From CAYQQJ01 sp964515945 (lineage in GTDB: Bacteria; Pseudomonadota; Gammaproteobacteria; Pseudomonadales; Cellvibrionaceae): 64,000 nucleotides of DNA. The stretch covers positions 1-64,000 of the forward strand of contig CAZEWY010000001.1 of assembly GCA_964515945.1 (NCBI GenBank), in the 5' to 3' direction. Positions 35,624-44,331 of this stretch are shown one piece after another (positions within the stretch are counted from its first letter, which is position 1; every line of letters begins with the position of its first letter). The notes under the pieces are model-generated. The model was not told the origin of the DNA, did not search any database, and was given only the letters and a program-made list of their open reading frames with translations. The translations under genes were made by a program, and so were the position numbers.

Positions 35624-35941
35624 ATGAAACCCTTGAAGACCAAAGCCCAGATTCGTGCCGAAATTGAGCAGCAGGTGAATGAATTCGTCCAGCAGGGCGG
35701 CGCCGTGCATGATATTCCTTCCGGCATCAGCGGCTACACCACCAACCAGAACCCCTTTGCCCATATGGTGATGTCCGGGCCACCGCAGCAACGCACGCCC
35801 CTGGTGGAAATCATCAAGCAGATAGACGCGCGGAAATCCCCCCGCCAGAACCCACTCAAAACCACCAAGCGCCGCCCGCGCCGCAAGTTGATCACGGACG
35901 ATTTTGGCGAACCCGTGCGCTGGGTCTGGGTGGAGGAGTGA
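35624..35941 (+). CDS. Small conserved-looking protein of unknown function
   Basis: 105 residues. The N-terminal helix (KTKAQIRAEIEQQVNEFVQQGG) leads into AVHDIPSGISGY, a pattern that recalls small gammaproteobacterial proteins with a FLxxGGxVxxIPxGxSG segment such as SutA-like factors; the similarity is short and I do not assign a function. The C-terminal third is basic (KTTKRRPRRKL), as in nucleic-acid-associated proteins, and ends WVWVEE. No secretion signal. A heptamer-armed repeat begins 12 bp past its stop. Confidence 0.6.
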   Translation: MKPLKTKAQIRAEIEQQVNEFVQQGGAVHDIPSGISGYTTNQNPFAHMVMSGPPQQRTPLVEIIKQIDARKSPRQNPLKTTKRRPRRKLITDDFGEPVRWVWVEE

Positions 35942-35953
35942 AGAGCCAAGGAA

Positions 35954-36116
35954 GGGAAAAGGGAAAAGAATATGGGGCCCCAAATAATCCGGTACTGCGA
36001 TCAGTGATAGTCCCCGGATGTTGTGGCACTACACTTGCGGAGGCGTGGATCTTTTCCCTTTTCCCTTTTCCCTTTTCCCTTTTCCCTTTTCCCTTTTCCC
36101 TTTTCCCTTTTCCCTT
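35954..36116 (-). repeat. Heptamer-armed dispersed element, copy 2 (inverted)
   Basis: The arm at 35954-35968 has two GGAAAAG units. The core is 82 bp. The long arm at 36051-36113 has nine perfect CTTTTCC units plus CTT, ending exactly at the stop codon of the DUF3094 gene. Read on the minus strand the core contains AGTGTAGTGC and GGGGACTATCACTGATCGC, closely matching copy 3. Confidence 0.88.
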
Positions 36117-36293
36117 CTACACAACCCCCTGAAATTTGGCAAAGAGGTAGGCCACCACGGTGAGCAGGCCGAGGACGAGAAACACAATAGCCAGCAGGAG
36201 CAGGGGCCGGAAGGGCTTGCGCTCCACGTCATTGATATTGGAGGAGAGATAGCGGTCGACTCTTGCCTGATCTTCGGGGGAAAGTCTGGGCAT
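36117..36293 (-). CDS. DUF3094-family small membrane protein
   Basis: A 58-residue protein. It begins MPRLSPEDQARVDRYLSS, continues NDVERKPFRP, then has one hydrophobic helix (LLLLAIVFLVLGLLTVVAYL) and ends FAKFQGVV. This order (SPEDQ, VERKPFRP, one helix, GVV end) is the pattern of DUF3094 proteins, found upstream of or near respiratory and envelope genes in Gammaproteobacteria; their role is unknown to me. It lies 79 bp downstream of the NDH-2 stop on the same strand. Its stop codon is the boundary of a nine-unit CTTTTCC array. Confidence 0.8.
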   Translation of the reverse strand: MPRLSPEDQARVDRYLSSNINDVERKPFRPLLLLAIVFLVLGLLTVVAYLFAKFQGVV

Positions 36294-36330
36294 GTTTATA
36301 ACTCTCGCTAGTGAATATGAATTGCTGTTT

Positions 36331-36372
36331 CTGCTTACCGCTTACTGCTCCCAGCTTACCATCCCCACTCCT
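36331..36372. repeat. Degenerate heptad array ending in the NDH-2 stop codon
   Basis: Six heptads: CTGCTTA, CCGCTTA, CTGCTCC, CAGCTTA, CCATCCC and CACTCCT. The last T is the first base of the complement of the stop codon of the NADH dehydrogenase gene. Confidence 0.7.
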
Positions 36373-37664
36373 CAGTGCAGTTTCAACCGCGGTCGCAGCC
36401 AGCGGTTGAGGCGACCGGCAAACATAAGCGCGCCGGTTTTTATCAGGCCGTGCACGGCCACCTGGTGCATCCGATAGAGGGAAATATAGACGGTCCGCGC
36501 GATGCGCCCTTCGATAAACAGGTCACCGCCGCGCAGATTGCCCATCAGGTTGCCCAGTGTCGAGTAGCGGGCCAGGGAAATCAAGGAGCCGTGGTCCCGG
36601 TATTCATAGGTTTTCAGGGGCTTTTCCTTCAGTATCGCAAGAAGGTTTTTATAACAGCAGTCGGCCATCTGGTGCGCTGATTGCGCCCGTGGCGGTACCC
36701 GCTTGCCGTCGGGCATGGTGAACTCGGCGCAATCGCCTATGGCAAAGATGGCGGGGTCGCGGGTCGTCTGCAGGAACTCATTCACGACAAGCTGGTTGAT
36801 GCGGTTACTCTCCAGCCCGGCGATATCCTTCATGAAGTTGGCCACCTTGACACCCGCCGCCCAGACAACCAGATCCGCCACGATGGTTTCGCCATACCGG
36901 GTGTGCAAAGCGCCACGGGTCGCTTCCGTGACTGGCGTATCCACCCGCACGTCAACACCCAAACGGCGCAGTTCATGGGTGGCCGACGCGGATATGCGTT
37001 CAGGCAATGCCGGCAGGATTCGCGGGCCCGCCTCCAGCAGGGTAATTTTCAATTGGCTGTTGTCGAGGGCATCAAAGCCGTAGCTGTGCACCTCGTCCAC
37101 GGCGTGATGAATTTCAGCTGACAGTTCCACCCCCGTGGCACCACCACCGACAATGGCGATGCGGATATCGCGATCCGATTCCGGCAGGCGCTGGATGCGC
37201 AAAAACTGATTGAAGAGTTTCTGACGGAAATAATGCGCCTGCTCGGGGCTGTCGAGAAAAATGCAGTGATCCTGTACGCCGGGCGTGCCGAAATCATTGG
37301 AGGTAGAGCCCAGTGCAAGAATCAGCAGATCATAATCAATGCGGGTAGTCGGCAGGACCTGCTCGCCCTCCTCATCCACCAGGGGCGCCAGAACCACCTG
37401 ACGGGCTTCACGATCTATGCTGCTCATGGTGCCGACGCGGAAAGCGAAGCCATGCGCACGGGCATGGGCGCGATAACTGACCGCATCCACACCCTCGTCC
37501 ATGGTACCCACGGCAATTTCGTGCAGCAGGGGTTTCCACAGATGCGTCGTATCGCGGTCGATCAGGGTAATATGGGCCTTGCCCTTCTTCCCTAGCTTGT
37601 CGCCGAGCTTTGTTACCAGTTCCAGACCACCGGCACCGCCGCCGACCACAACAATACGCGTCAC
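36372..37664 (-). CDS. ndh: Type II NADH:quinone oxidoreductase
   Basis: A 430-residue membrane-peripheral flavoprotein passing electrons from NADH to quinone without pumping protons. The FAD-binding GGGAGGLE motif is at residues 8-15, the NADH-binding GGGATGVELSAEI at about 165-177, and FAIGDCAEF is the second FAD contact. The quinone-side AQSAHQMADCC and the C-terminal amphipathic membrane-binding helices (MFAGRLNRWLRPRLKLH) are present. The length matches Ndh. Confidence 0.9.
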   Translation of the reverse strand: MTRIVVVGGGAGGLELVTKLGDKLGKKGKAHITLIDRDTTHLWKPLLHEIAVGTMDEGVDAVSYRAHARAHGFAFRVGTMSSIDREARQVVLAPLVDEEGEQVLPTTRIDYDLLILALGSTSNDFGTPGVQDHCIFLDSPEQAHYFRQKLFNQFLRIQRLPESDRDIRIAIVGGGATGVELSAEIHHAVDEVHSYGFDALDNSQLKITLLEAGPRILPALPERISASATHELRRLGVDVRVDTPVTEATRGALHTRYGETIVADLVVWAAGVKVANFMKDIAGLESNRINQLVVNEFLQTTRDPAIFAIGDCAEFTMPDGKRVPPRAQSAHQMADCCYKNLLAILKEKPLKTYEYRDHGSLISLARYSTLGNLMGNLRGGDLFIEGRIARTVYISLYRMHQVAVHGLIKTGALMFAGRLNRWLRPRLKLH

Positions 37665-37803
37665 ATATGACTCCTAGAGGTAATTAGCGCAAGCGGAAAA
37701 CTATACACCAGAAGAGGTCAGTAAAGAAATAATGCGCGCCAGAATCCGGCCTTCAATCGAGCCTATAGCCAAGCTATAGATCAGTGAAGCACCTATGGTC
37801 AGC

Positions 37804-38601
37804 TTATATCAGCAGCCAATAAATCACACCGGCGAGAAATACGCGATAAATGACATAGGGCCACATGCCCACACGGTTGAGCCATTTCAGGAAGAAATGA
37901 ATGGCGGTCAGTGCCATCACGAAAGAGCTTAGTCCGCCAACCAGGAATGCCACCCAATCCACATGGGCGTCGCTGACGGCAACCTCCAACAGTTTGGCGG
38001 ACGCGGCCAGTGCCGTGATGGGGATCGCCAGCAGGAATGAAAACCGCGATGCGGATTCCCGGCTCAGACCGAGAAACAGGCCCGCCGTGATGGTTGCGCC
38101 TGATCGGGACGTACCCGGAACCAGCGAGAGCATCTGAGCCAGACCGACCAGCAGGGCATCTTTCCAGGTGAGCGATTCCAGGGAACGCTTCGGGTTGGGC
38201 AGCCAGTCCGCCCAGCCCAGCAATAGACCGAAAACCAGAGTTGTCATGAAAATGATACCGACCGAGCGCAGTTGGTTCTCGATCAAGTCCAGTAGCAACA
38301 ACCCAGCCAGGGCAGCGGGCAGGGTGCCGATCACCAGAAAAAACGCCATCCGGCCCTGGCCGACAAAGCGTCGGCTCTTCACAGAAATCAATCCATCCCG
38401 TGTCAGCCCGAACACATCGCGACGAAAGTAAAGCACAACGGCCAGGAGCGTTCCCACATGTACCGCCAGATCAAACGCCACCCCTTGGTCGGGCCAACCG
38501 ACAATCACGGGAAAAAGAATCAAATGGGCTGAACTGGAGATCGGAAGAAATTCCGTCAGTCCCTGGATGAGGCCCAACATGAGTGCGTGTAGAAAATCCA
38601 T
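37804..38601 (-). CDS. uppP: Undecaprenyl-diphosphatase (bacitracin-resistance type)
   Basis: A 265-residue inner-membrane enzyme with about eight helices that dephosphorylates undecaprenyl diphosphate for lipid-carrier recycling. The start at 38601 (MDFLHALMLGLIQGLTEFLPISSSAHL) fits the family; an upstream ATG at 38637 would add a non-hydrophobic tail. Catalytic motifs are the Glu/Ser/His loop EFLPISSSAH and PGTSRSG. It is downstream of the acyl-CoA dehydrogenase on the other side of a repeat-filled 154-bp gap. Confidence 0.95.
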   Translation of the reverse strand: MDFLHALMLGLIQGLTEFLPISSSAHLILFPVIVGWPDQGVAFDLAVHVGTLLAVVLYFRRDVFGLTRDGLISVKSRRFVGQGRMAFFLVIGTLPAALAGLLLLDLIENQLRSVGIIFMTTLVFGLLLGWADWLPNPKRSLESLTWKDALLVGLAQMLSLVPGTSRSGATITAGLFLGLSRESASRFSFLLAIPITALAASAKLLEVAVSDAHVDWVAFLVGGLSSFVMALTAIHFFLKWLNRVGMWPYVIYRVFLAGVIYWLLI

Positions 38602-38687
38602 CAATAGTGCTCCAGGCGGAAAATCAAGAGGCCGCACAATACCCGATCAAGTGAGCATGCTCAAGCGGGGCGGTGAGTGGGATGCTC

Positions 38688-38757
38688 TGCTTTCTGCTCT
38701 CTGCTCTCTGCTCCCTGCTTTCTGCTCACCGTTCACCAATCACCAATCACCATTCCT
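38688..38757. repeat. Ten-heptad array running into a stop codon
   Basis: Consecutive 7-mers drift from TGCTTTC, TGCTCTC (twice), TGCTCCC, TGCTTTC, TGCTCAC through CGTTCAC to CAATCAC (twice) and CATTCCT, as if two heptamer types were fused. The last unit overlaps the acyl-CoA dehydrogenase stop codon (38756-38758). Confidence 0.8.
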
Positions 38758-40537
38758 AAAAACAGTCATCAGGCATGGCCATGAGGGGAGCGCTGCCGGC
38801 CTTGATTTTCGCGGTCAATGCCAGGGTTTGCGGCAGCAGGCGGGCAAAATAAAAGCGCGCGGTGCAGCGTTTGGCTTCGCGGAAATCCGCGGTCACATCG
38901 GAGGTTTCCGCAGCCGCGACCATGCGCAACCACATATAGCCATAGGCGACGTAACCCATCAGATGCAGATAATCGACAGCGGCGGCGCCCGCGGCACAGG
39001 GGTCTGTCGCGCCAGCCGCTACCAGATCTTCCGTCACCTCCCGCAGGTTCTGCAAGGCTGCGCGCAAGGGTGGAGCAAATTCCGCAACGGCTTGGATTTC
39101 CGTATTTATGGTCAGAAATTGCTCGATGTCTTCCACCATAAGGTCCAGGAGCTTTCCATCAGCCGCGAGCGTTTTGCGCCCTATCAGGTCCATGGCCTGG
39201 ATGCCATTGGTGCCCTCGTAAATCTGCGTAATGCGGATATCCCGCACCCGCTGCTCCTGGCCCCACTCGCGCACATAACCGTGGCCACCCAGCACCTGCT
39301 GACCCAAAACGGCGGTATCAAAGGCCATATCCGTCAGAAAGGCCTTGGCCACGGGTGTCAGCAGGGCCACGATTTTCTCGGCTCGGGCTCGCGCTTCGGA
39401 GTCTTCGGAAAATTTGGCGATGTCGAGCCACTGGGCCACATAGATATAAAAGGCGCGACCGCCCTGGTTGAGGGCGCGCATGGTCAGCAACATGCGCCGA
39501 ACGTCCGGATGCACCAGCAGGGAATCCGCCTCCTGCCCGGGAGATTCAGCCCCCTTCGGACCACGGCCCTGCAAGCGCTCACGGGCGTAGGCGGCGGCAG
39601 TCTGGTAGCTCGCCTCCGCCGCCGCTACACCCTGCAACCCCACACCCAGGCGCTCGTAGTTCATCATGGTGAACATGGCGGCCAGACCCTGATGCGGCTC
39701 ACCTACCAGCCAGCCGGTAGCGCCGTCGTAGTTCATGACGCAGGTTGGCGAGCCTTTGATACCCATTTTCTTTTCGATCGAACCACAATGCACGGCATTG
39801 CGTTCACCCAGACTGCCGTCTTCATTGACCAGGAATTTCGGCACCAGAAACAGAGAAATACCACGGGATCCCGCCGGCGCATCGGGCAACTTGGCCAACA
39901 CCAGGTGGATGATGTTTTCGGCCAGATCATGCTCGCCCCAGGTAATGAAGATCTTGGTGCCGCTCAGTTGATAGCTGCCGTCGGCGTTGGGTGTAGCCCG
40001 CGTGCGAATCAGACCCAAATCCGTGCCGCAATGGGGCTCGGTCAGATCCATTGCGCCGGCCCACTCTCCCGTGAGCATTCTCGGCAGGTAACGCTGTTTA
40101 AGCTCGTCATTCGCGTGGGAATTGATGGCGACACAGGCGCCCGCCGTCAGCATGGGGGCCAGACCAAACGACAGGCTTGCCCCCTGCAGCATTTCCTCCA
40201 CCACGGCCACCAGGGACTTGGGCATCCCCGTGCCGCCGTATTCCGGATTACCACCCAGGCCACACCAGCCGCCCTCGCACCAGGTTTGGTAGGCGTCCCT
40301 GAAGCCCGGCGGTGCCGTCACTTCGCCATTGTCAAAAGCGCAGCCAGCTTCATCCGCGGGACGATTCAACGGCGCCAGAACTTCCTGGCAGATTCTGGCC
40401 GCCTCCTCCAAAACGGCATCGGCCGTTGCCATGTCCGTCTCCTCCAAGCCACCCAGGGATTGCCATAGAGGTTCCAATGCAAATACGTCTTTGATGAGAA
40501 AACGCATATCGTCCAAAGGAGCGCGATAGTCGGCCAT
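38756..40537 (-). CDS. Acyl-CoA dehydrogenase with C-terminal extension
   Basis: A 593-residue flavoprotein of the long bacterial type used in fatty-acid beta-oxidation. MDLTEPHCGTDLG and KIFITWGEHDLAENI bind FAD, and IYEGTNGIQAMDLIGRK holds the catalytic Glu. After the core (about 470 residues) a further C-terminal helical domain of about 120 residues is present, as in the group often annotated with phenylacyl- or very-long-chain substrates. No other beta-oxidation gene is adjacent, so its substrate is not told by context. Confidence 0.9.
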   Translation of the reverse strand: MADYRAPLDDMRFLIKDVFALEPLWQSLGGLEETDMATADAVLEEAARICQEVLAPLNRPADEAGCAFDNGEVTAPPGFRDAYQTWCEGGWCGLGGNPEYGGTGMPKSLVAVVEEMLQGASLSFGLAPMLTAGACVAINSHANDELKQRYLPRMLTGEWAGAMDLTEPHCGTDLGLIRTRATPNADGSYQLSGTKIFITWGEHDLAENIIHLVLAKLPDAPAGSRGISLFLVPKFLVNEDGSLGERNAVHCGSIEKKMGIKGSPTCVMNYDGATGWLVGEPHQGLAAMFTMMNYERLGVGLQGVAAAEASYQTAAAYARERLQGRGPKGAESPGQEADSLLVHPDVRRMLLTMRALNQGGRAFYIYVAQWLDIAKFSEDSEARARAEKIVALLTPVAKAFLTDMAFDTAVLGQQVLGGHGYVREWGQEQRVRDIRITQIYEGTNGIQAMDLIGRKTLAADGKLLDLMVEDIEQFLTINTEIQAVAEFAPPLRAALQNLREVTEDLVAAGATDPCAAGAAAVDYLHLMGYVAYGYMWLRMVAAAETSDVTADFREAKRCTARFYFARLLPQTLALTAKIKAGSAPLMAMPDDCF

Positions 40538-40709
40538 GGTGTGTCCTCATTGCGGTTGCTTTCGATGATTAAAACACTTGTTTTATTTAATGAGAAGGGG
40601 CAAGACTCCCGCGCTAGACGTTGAAGCTCGGCAAGCCCTACAATAAGTTACTGATTTGTGTATATAGTAGATAGCCATCCAAAACGGAAACCTCGAAATA
40701 GGAGTTACC

Positions 40710-41525
40710 ATGTCGAAAGCCGAAAAGCTGTTTGTTGTTGTAGACCCTTCGGACACGGTTCAAATTGCACTGGAACGGGCACTGATCATGGGTAAAAAGC
40801 ATGAAGTGCCGCCCGAACTGTTTCTGTTCGTCGGCGTGGACGGCGAAGCCACCGACCTGCGCGCCGTAAATGACAACCTGTTTCGCAAGCAGGAATGGTT
40901 TATGGATAGCATCCGCAAACCCGTCGAAGACGCGGGCATAAGTTATGACCTTGAAGTCTCTTGGTCCCAGGAATGGCAAAAATCCATCCTGCAATCCGCC
41001 AAGCGCTGGAATGCGGAGCGCATCTATCTGCCGGTCCACGAGCGCACCAACAACTCACGCTTTACCTTCAGTGAAGCCAAGTGGGGCATATTGAAATCCG
41101 CCGATTGCCCGGTGGTGCTGATCCAGCCCGGCGCCAAGCCGGAGCGCAAGACCATTGTCGCCGCCGTCAACTTCCAGGCCCGCCTGGCGGAGCAGCAGAA
41201 GCTCAATGAAAGCATTCTCTACTGGGGCCACTTTGTGGCAGAAAAGTACGGCGCGGACTTCCATGTGGTCAACGCCTACCTGGATTCCATGCATTATCCC
41301 GATCGCGGCAAACTGGCCCGTGAAGCCAAGGTCAGCAGCGACAATACCCATGTGGAACAGGGCTACACCAGCGACGTGGTGGGCGAAGTCGCCAAGCGGC
41401 TGGATGCGGATCTGGTTGTCATGGGCACTCTGGGACAGACCGGCCAAGCCAACACGCGGCGAGGCAACACTGCCGAGCGGGTGATAGCCGCTTTGACTCA
41501 GGATGTGATGGTGATTAACCACTGA
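40710..41525 (+). CDS. uspE: Tandem universal stress protein (UspE type)
   Basis: A 271-residue protein with two Usp domains (about residues 1-140 and 147-271). The second carries the ATP-type GxxGxxG-like end DLVVMGTLGQTGQANTRRGNTAERVI. The start follows a TAGGAG ribosome site. E. coli UspE is about 315 residues, so this one is somewhat short. Such proteins act in stress tolerance, motility and cell adhesion. It is followed by a clear terminator. The exact paralogue is inferred. Confidence 0.75.
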   Translation: MSKAEKLFVVVDPSDTVQIALERALIMGKKHEVPPELFLFVGVDGEATDLRAVNDNLFRKQEWFMDSIRKPVEDAGISYDLEVSWSQEWQKSILQSAKRWNAERIYLPVHERTNNSRFTFSEAKWGILKSADCPVVLIQPGAKPERKTIVAAVNFQARLAEQQKLNESILYWGHFVAEKYGADFHVVNAYLDSMHYPDRGKLAREAKVSSDNTHVEQGYTSDVVGEVAKRLDADLVVMGTLGQTGQANTRRGNTAERVIAALTQDVMVINH

Positions 41526-41546
41526 TTTGAGGGAATTATCTTCTCA

Positions 41547-41576
41547 AAAAGCCCGGACATAACTGTCCGGGCTTTT
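41547..41576. terminator. Bidirectional terminator after uspE
   Basis: A perfect 13-bp stem AAAAGCCCGGACA/TGTCCGGGCTTTT with loop TAAC. It lies 21 bp past the uspE stop. Confidence 0.95.
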
Positions 41577-41636
41577 ATAGAAAATCGCACTTCTATAAAC
41601 CATGACCAGAGATCTAAGCATCTGGTATCGGGGAGA

Positions 41637-41813
41637 CATGAATCCGGCATTCACTGTTGTGACACGCCGTGGGAAATCAGCAGGACAGCTGATTTACACA
41701 GCGTAGCTGCCCGAAGGGCGAGCCACAGGGATGTGGCGAGTGAATACGTCCCTGTAGGCTCTGCACCAGCATCCATGCTGGTGACGGTCACAACAGCAAA
41801 CACCGAATTCATG
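41637..41813. repeat. MITE-like palindromic element A, 177 bp
   Basis: Terminal inverted repeats of about 27 bp (41637-41663 and 41787-41813), both beginning CATGAAT at the outside and ending TGTTGTGAC inside, with few mismatches. The interior holds smaller hairpins (CATCCATGCTGGTG, CCACAGGGATGTGG) and GTGAATACGTCCCTGTAGG, which is typical of dispersed extragenic elements in marine Gammaproteobacteria. It has no open frame. Confidence 0.75.
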
Positions 41814-41882
41814 TCTTTGAAGTTTATGCAGTGAACTAACGCATGCACACATTGAAGGCCTGAACAAACTTAGGGCCGATTT

Positions 41883-41976
41883 GGGGTGGGAGCTTTCCAG
41901 GACCGTCGCCCGCAGGGATGCGGGCGCAGAGCCCCCAGGGATGGGTCCACGGCGTGTCCTGGAAAGCCCCCACCCC
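41883..41976. repeat. MITE-like palindromic element B, 94 bp
   Basis: Terminal inverted repeats of 21 bp with one mismatch: 41883-41903 starting GGGGTGGG and ending TCCAGGAC, and its complement at 41956-41976. The interior has CCCGCAGGGATGCGGG and CCCAGGGATGGG hairpins. It ends 34 bp before the bioD stop codon and could terminate the bio operon. Confidence 0.8.
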
Positions 41977-42010
41977 GAAACGGACCGGCGAACGAAGCCG
42001 CTTCTAGGGA

Positions 42011-42700
42011 CTAAGGAGAGATCGAAAGCTTCGCCAAATCCAGATAGCCGGCCACCGCTTCTGGAGTTGGCTGTGGCAGGAAAGGCACTTCACCGAGGCA
42101 GGGTGCCGCCAGGGCGCCGCGCAGGGTTTCCAGATTGCCTGCCAGCGCCGGCATATCCGCTTCCACCTGACTGGCTACCCAACCGGCAATTTTGACGCCG
42201 TCGCGCATTATGGCTTCCTGGGTCAGGAACGCGTGATTGAGGCAGCCAAGCCGCACCCCCACCACCAGAATCACCGGAATATCCAGCGCCTGGGGCAGTC
42301 CCGCCAGCGTCTCCCGCTCATTGAGCGGCATGCGCCAGCCGCCCGCCCCCTCGATCAGACGGAGATCCGCCTTGTTCATCAATGTGCCGCGACAGAATCC
42401 GACCAGCCTGTCCAGACTGAGCCGACGGCCGAGGTCTGCCGCGGCCAGATGAGGCGCAATGGGTTCGGCCAGGGCGACCGGATTGACCTGCTCATAGTCC
42501 AGTTCCACCGTCATGGCCGCCTGCAACGCCAGTGCATCCTCATTGCGCAGCCCTTCCGGCGTTGCCTCGCAGCCTGCCGCCAGCGGCTTCATGGCCAGCG
42601 TGGTCAGTTGCTGTTGACGGGCCGCGTGCAGCAGCCCTGCCGTGACCAGGGTTTTGCCGACGCCGGTATCGGTGCCGGTTACAAAAAAGGTTCGGGACAT
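42011..42700 (-). CDS. bioD: Dethiobiotin synthetase
   Basis: A 229-residue cytosolic enzyme closing the ureido ring of dethiobiotin from diaminopelargonate, CO2 and ATP. The N-terminal GTDTGVGKT (residues 8-16) is the ATP-binding P-loop, KPLAAGCE binds substrate, and IEGAGGWRMPLN is the second motif. It is the last gene of bioB-bioF-bioHC-bioD, 23 bp after the fusion gene. Confidence 0.95.
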   Translation of the reverse strand: MSRTFFVTGTDTGVGKTLVTAGLLHAARQQQLTTLAMKPLAAGCEATPEGLRNEDALALQAAMTVELDYEQVNPVALAEPIAPHLAAADLGRRLSLDRLVGFCRGTLMNKADLRLIEGAGGWRMPLNERETLAGLPQALDIPVILVVGVRLGCLNHAFLTQEAIMRDGVKIAGWVASQVEADMPALAGNLETLRGALAAPCLGEVPFLPQPTPEAVAGYLDLAKLSISP

Positions 42701-42723
42701 GATTTTGCTTACTCGTGTTCTGG

Positions 42724-44331
42724 TTAGCGCGGCTTGCGGGCCAGCAGGTAGTAAACCTGATAGGTCGCGGGCAATTTGCCGTCGGCACCGCGAAATTCCT
42801 CATAGGCCTGGGACAACTGGCGCAGGTAACCCGGCGCTGTCAGGCCATGGTTCTGGCTGCTGTTAACGTTGTGCGCTCCCAAAGCTTTCAATTCCCGCAA
42901 CAACTGATTGAGTTGCTCGTAGCGCGGCACTACTGGCTCCTCTGCGAATAACTCGACCTGCAAGCCGGCCTCAATCAGAGTCCGTTCCAGCTCCGCTGCG
43001 GAGGTAAAGTTATTGACATGGGTGTAGGCATCAACCGCTTCCCAGGCGCTGCGCAATTCGTGCAGGGTTTCCGGCCCCAGAGTGGATAGCAGCAGCCAGC
43101 CATCCGGCTTCAGGCAGTCGGAGACGGCGCTGAATAGTCGCGGTAAATCTTCGCTCCATTGCACCGTCAGACTGGAAACAACGCCGGAAAAACAATTGTC
43201 GCGAAACGGCAGCTGTTCGGCGTCGGCACAGACCCAATGGAGGTCGTGGTGTGGCATCAGTTTCTGTCGCGCCTTGTTGAGCATGCCCGGCGCTATATCC
43301 AGACCGGTGACCTCGGCACCCTTTCCTCGGAAATAGTCGCTGCAGAAACCTGTCCCGCAACCGATGTCGAGCAGCGCTTCGCCCCGGTTGATGAGTGGCG
43401 CCTGCTTCAGCAGACGTGCACCCACTTGAGTTTGCACATGGGCGACGCTGTCATAGGTGTCGGCGGCGCGGCTGAAGGAGCGCGCCATGCGCTGTTTGTC
43501 GATGGTTGAAGTGGGCGGCGGCGTTTCCAGGAAACGGCGCATGTGCCGCGCCACTTCCTCTGTGTGGCTAAGATGGGGGGCGTGACCGGATCCGGCAATG
43601 GTGACGATACGACCGGATGAAACCTGCCCCAGGGCTTGCGCGGCGGGCGCCGGTACCAGCGCATCCTCCTCGCCAAACAGATGCAGCAAAGGCGCCGTCA
43701 CCTCACCCAGTTCCTGACGATGATCCATCTGGGCCAGCCAATCGAGAGCAGCCTGCCATTGGGCAAGCTGGCCAGGCGCCGGCGCCGCGCACTGCTCGCG
43801 CAGATCCCGAAGCAGCGTCTTGCGCTGGCTGTCGCCTTGGGCCTGCAAGCCACAGAAGCGCTTGAGGGTGGCGGTGGGATCCGAATCGAAGGCCTGGGCA
43901 AAATCCCTGAAAGTTGCGGGTGGCATGGCGTGGGGCCAGGCAGGGTCGGCGACAAAGCGGAGGTTGGTGGCCAGGGTAATGACACCGGCAATCCTGTGCG
44001 GCTGCCGCGCCGCCAGACGCAGTGCCAGATGGCCGCCCAGGGACCAGCCGATGAGAATACACCGGTCGGGCAAGAGTTCCGCCATGAGAGCCAGCGCGTC
44101 CTCAAGTTCCGGCAGTTGCCAATCCGCATTGGCGCCGAAGCCCGGCAGGTCCAGGTTATAGATATCCTGCCGCCGGACAAGATCGGGCAAGAGAGCTTGC
44201 CAGCATTGCCGACTGTGGCCCCAGCCATGCAGCAGCATCAGCGGCGGTCTGCCACAAGGTTCGGTTGCCGGCAGAAATTCCATGGCCATCTCTTTACACG
44301 AAGATTGTGCAGACGCGGTTTGTCCCCCCAT
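42724..44331 (-). CDS. BioH-BioC fusion: pimeloyl-ACP methyl ester esterase and malonyl-ACP methyltransferase
   Basis: A 535-residue fusion. Residues about 18-260 are BioH-like: LMLLHGWGHSRQ oxyanion region, nucleophile GWSLGGHLAL, Asp in EEDALVP and His in GSGHAPHL. Residues about 285-535 are BioC-like: RSFSRAADTYDSVAHVQ, SAM-binding LDIGCGTGFCSDYF, VCADAEQLPFRDN and the LSTLGPETLHELRSAW signature. BioC methylates malonyl-ACP to start pimelate assembly and BioH removes the methyl ester at the end, so the first and last steps are on one chain. The start overlaps the bioF stop (TGATG); an internal ATG about 14 codons later is possible. Confidence 0.93.
   Translation of the reverse strand: MGGQTASAQSSCKEMAMEFLPATEPCGRPPLMLLHGWGHSRQCWQALLPDLVRRQDIYNLDLPGFGANADWQLPELEDALALMAELLPDRCILIGWSLGGHLALRLAARQPHRIAGVITLATNLRFVADPAWPHAMPPATFRDFAQAFDSDPTATLKRFCGLQAQGDSQRKTLLRDLREQCAAPAPGQLAQWQAALDWLAQMDHRQELGEVTAPLLHLFGEEDALVPAPAAQALGQVSSGRIVTIAGSGHAPHLSHTEEVARHMRRFLETPPPTSTIDKQRMARSFSRAADTYDSVAHVQTQVGARLLKQAPLINRGEALLDIGCGTGFCSDYFRGKGAEVTGLDIAPGMLNKARQKLMPHHDLHWVCADAEQLPFRDNCFSGVVSSLTVQWSEDLPRLFSAVSDCLKPDGWLLLSTLGPETLHELRSAWEAVDAYTHVNNFTSAAELERTLIEAGLQVELFAEEPVVPRYEQLNQLLRELKALGAHNVNSSQNHGLTAPGYLRQLSQAYEEFRGADGKLPATYQVYYLLARKPR

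Larger units (their letters stand above)
41526..42010. other. Gene-free stretch of 485 bp with terminator and two palindromic elements
   Basis: It contains the uspE terminator and elements A and B, leaving no room for a convincing gene between uspE and bioD. Confidence 0.7.

Noticed and set aside
38567..40468. 633-codon plus-strand frame opposite acyl-CoA dehydrogenase
   Set aside because: Low-complexity His/Gln/Gly-rich translation of the opposite strand, no motifs.
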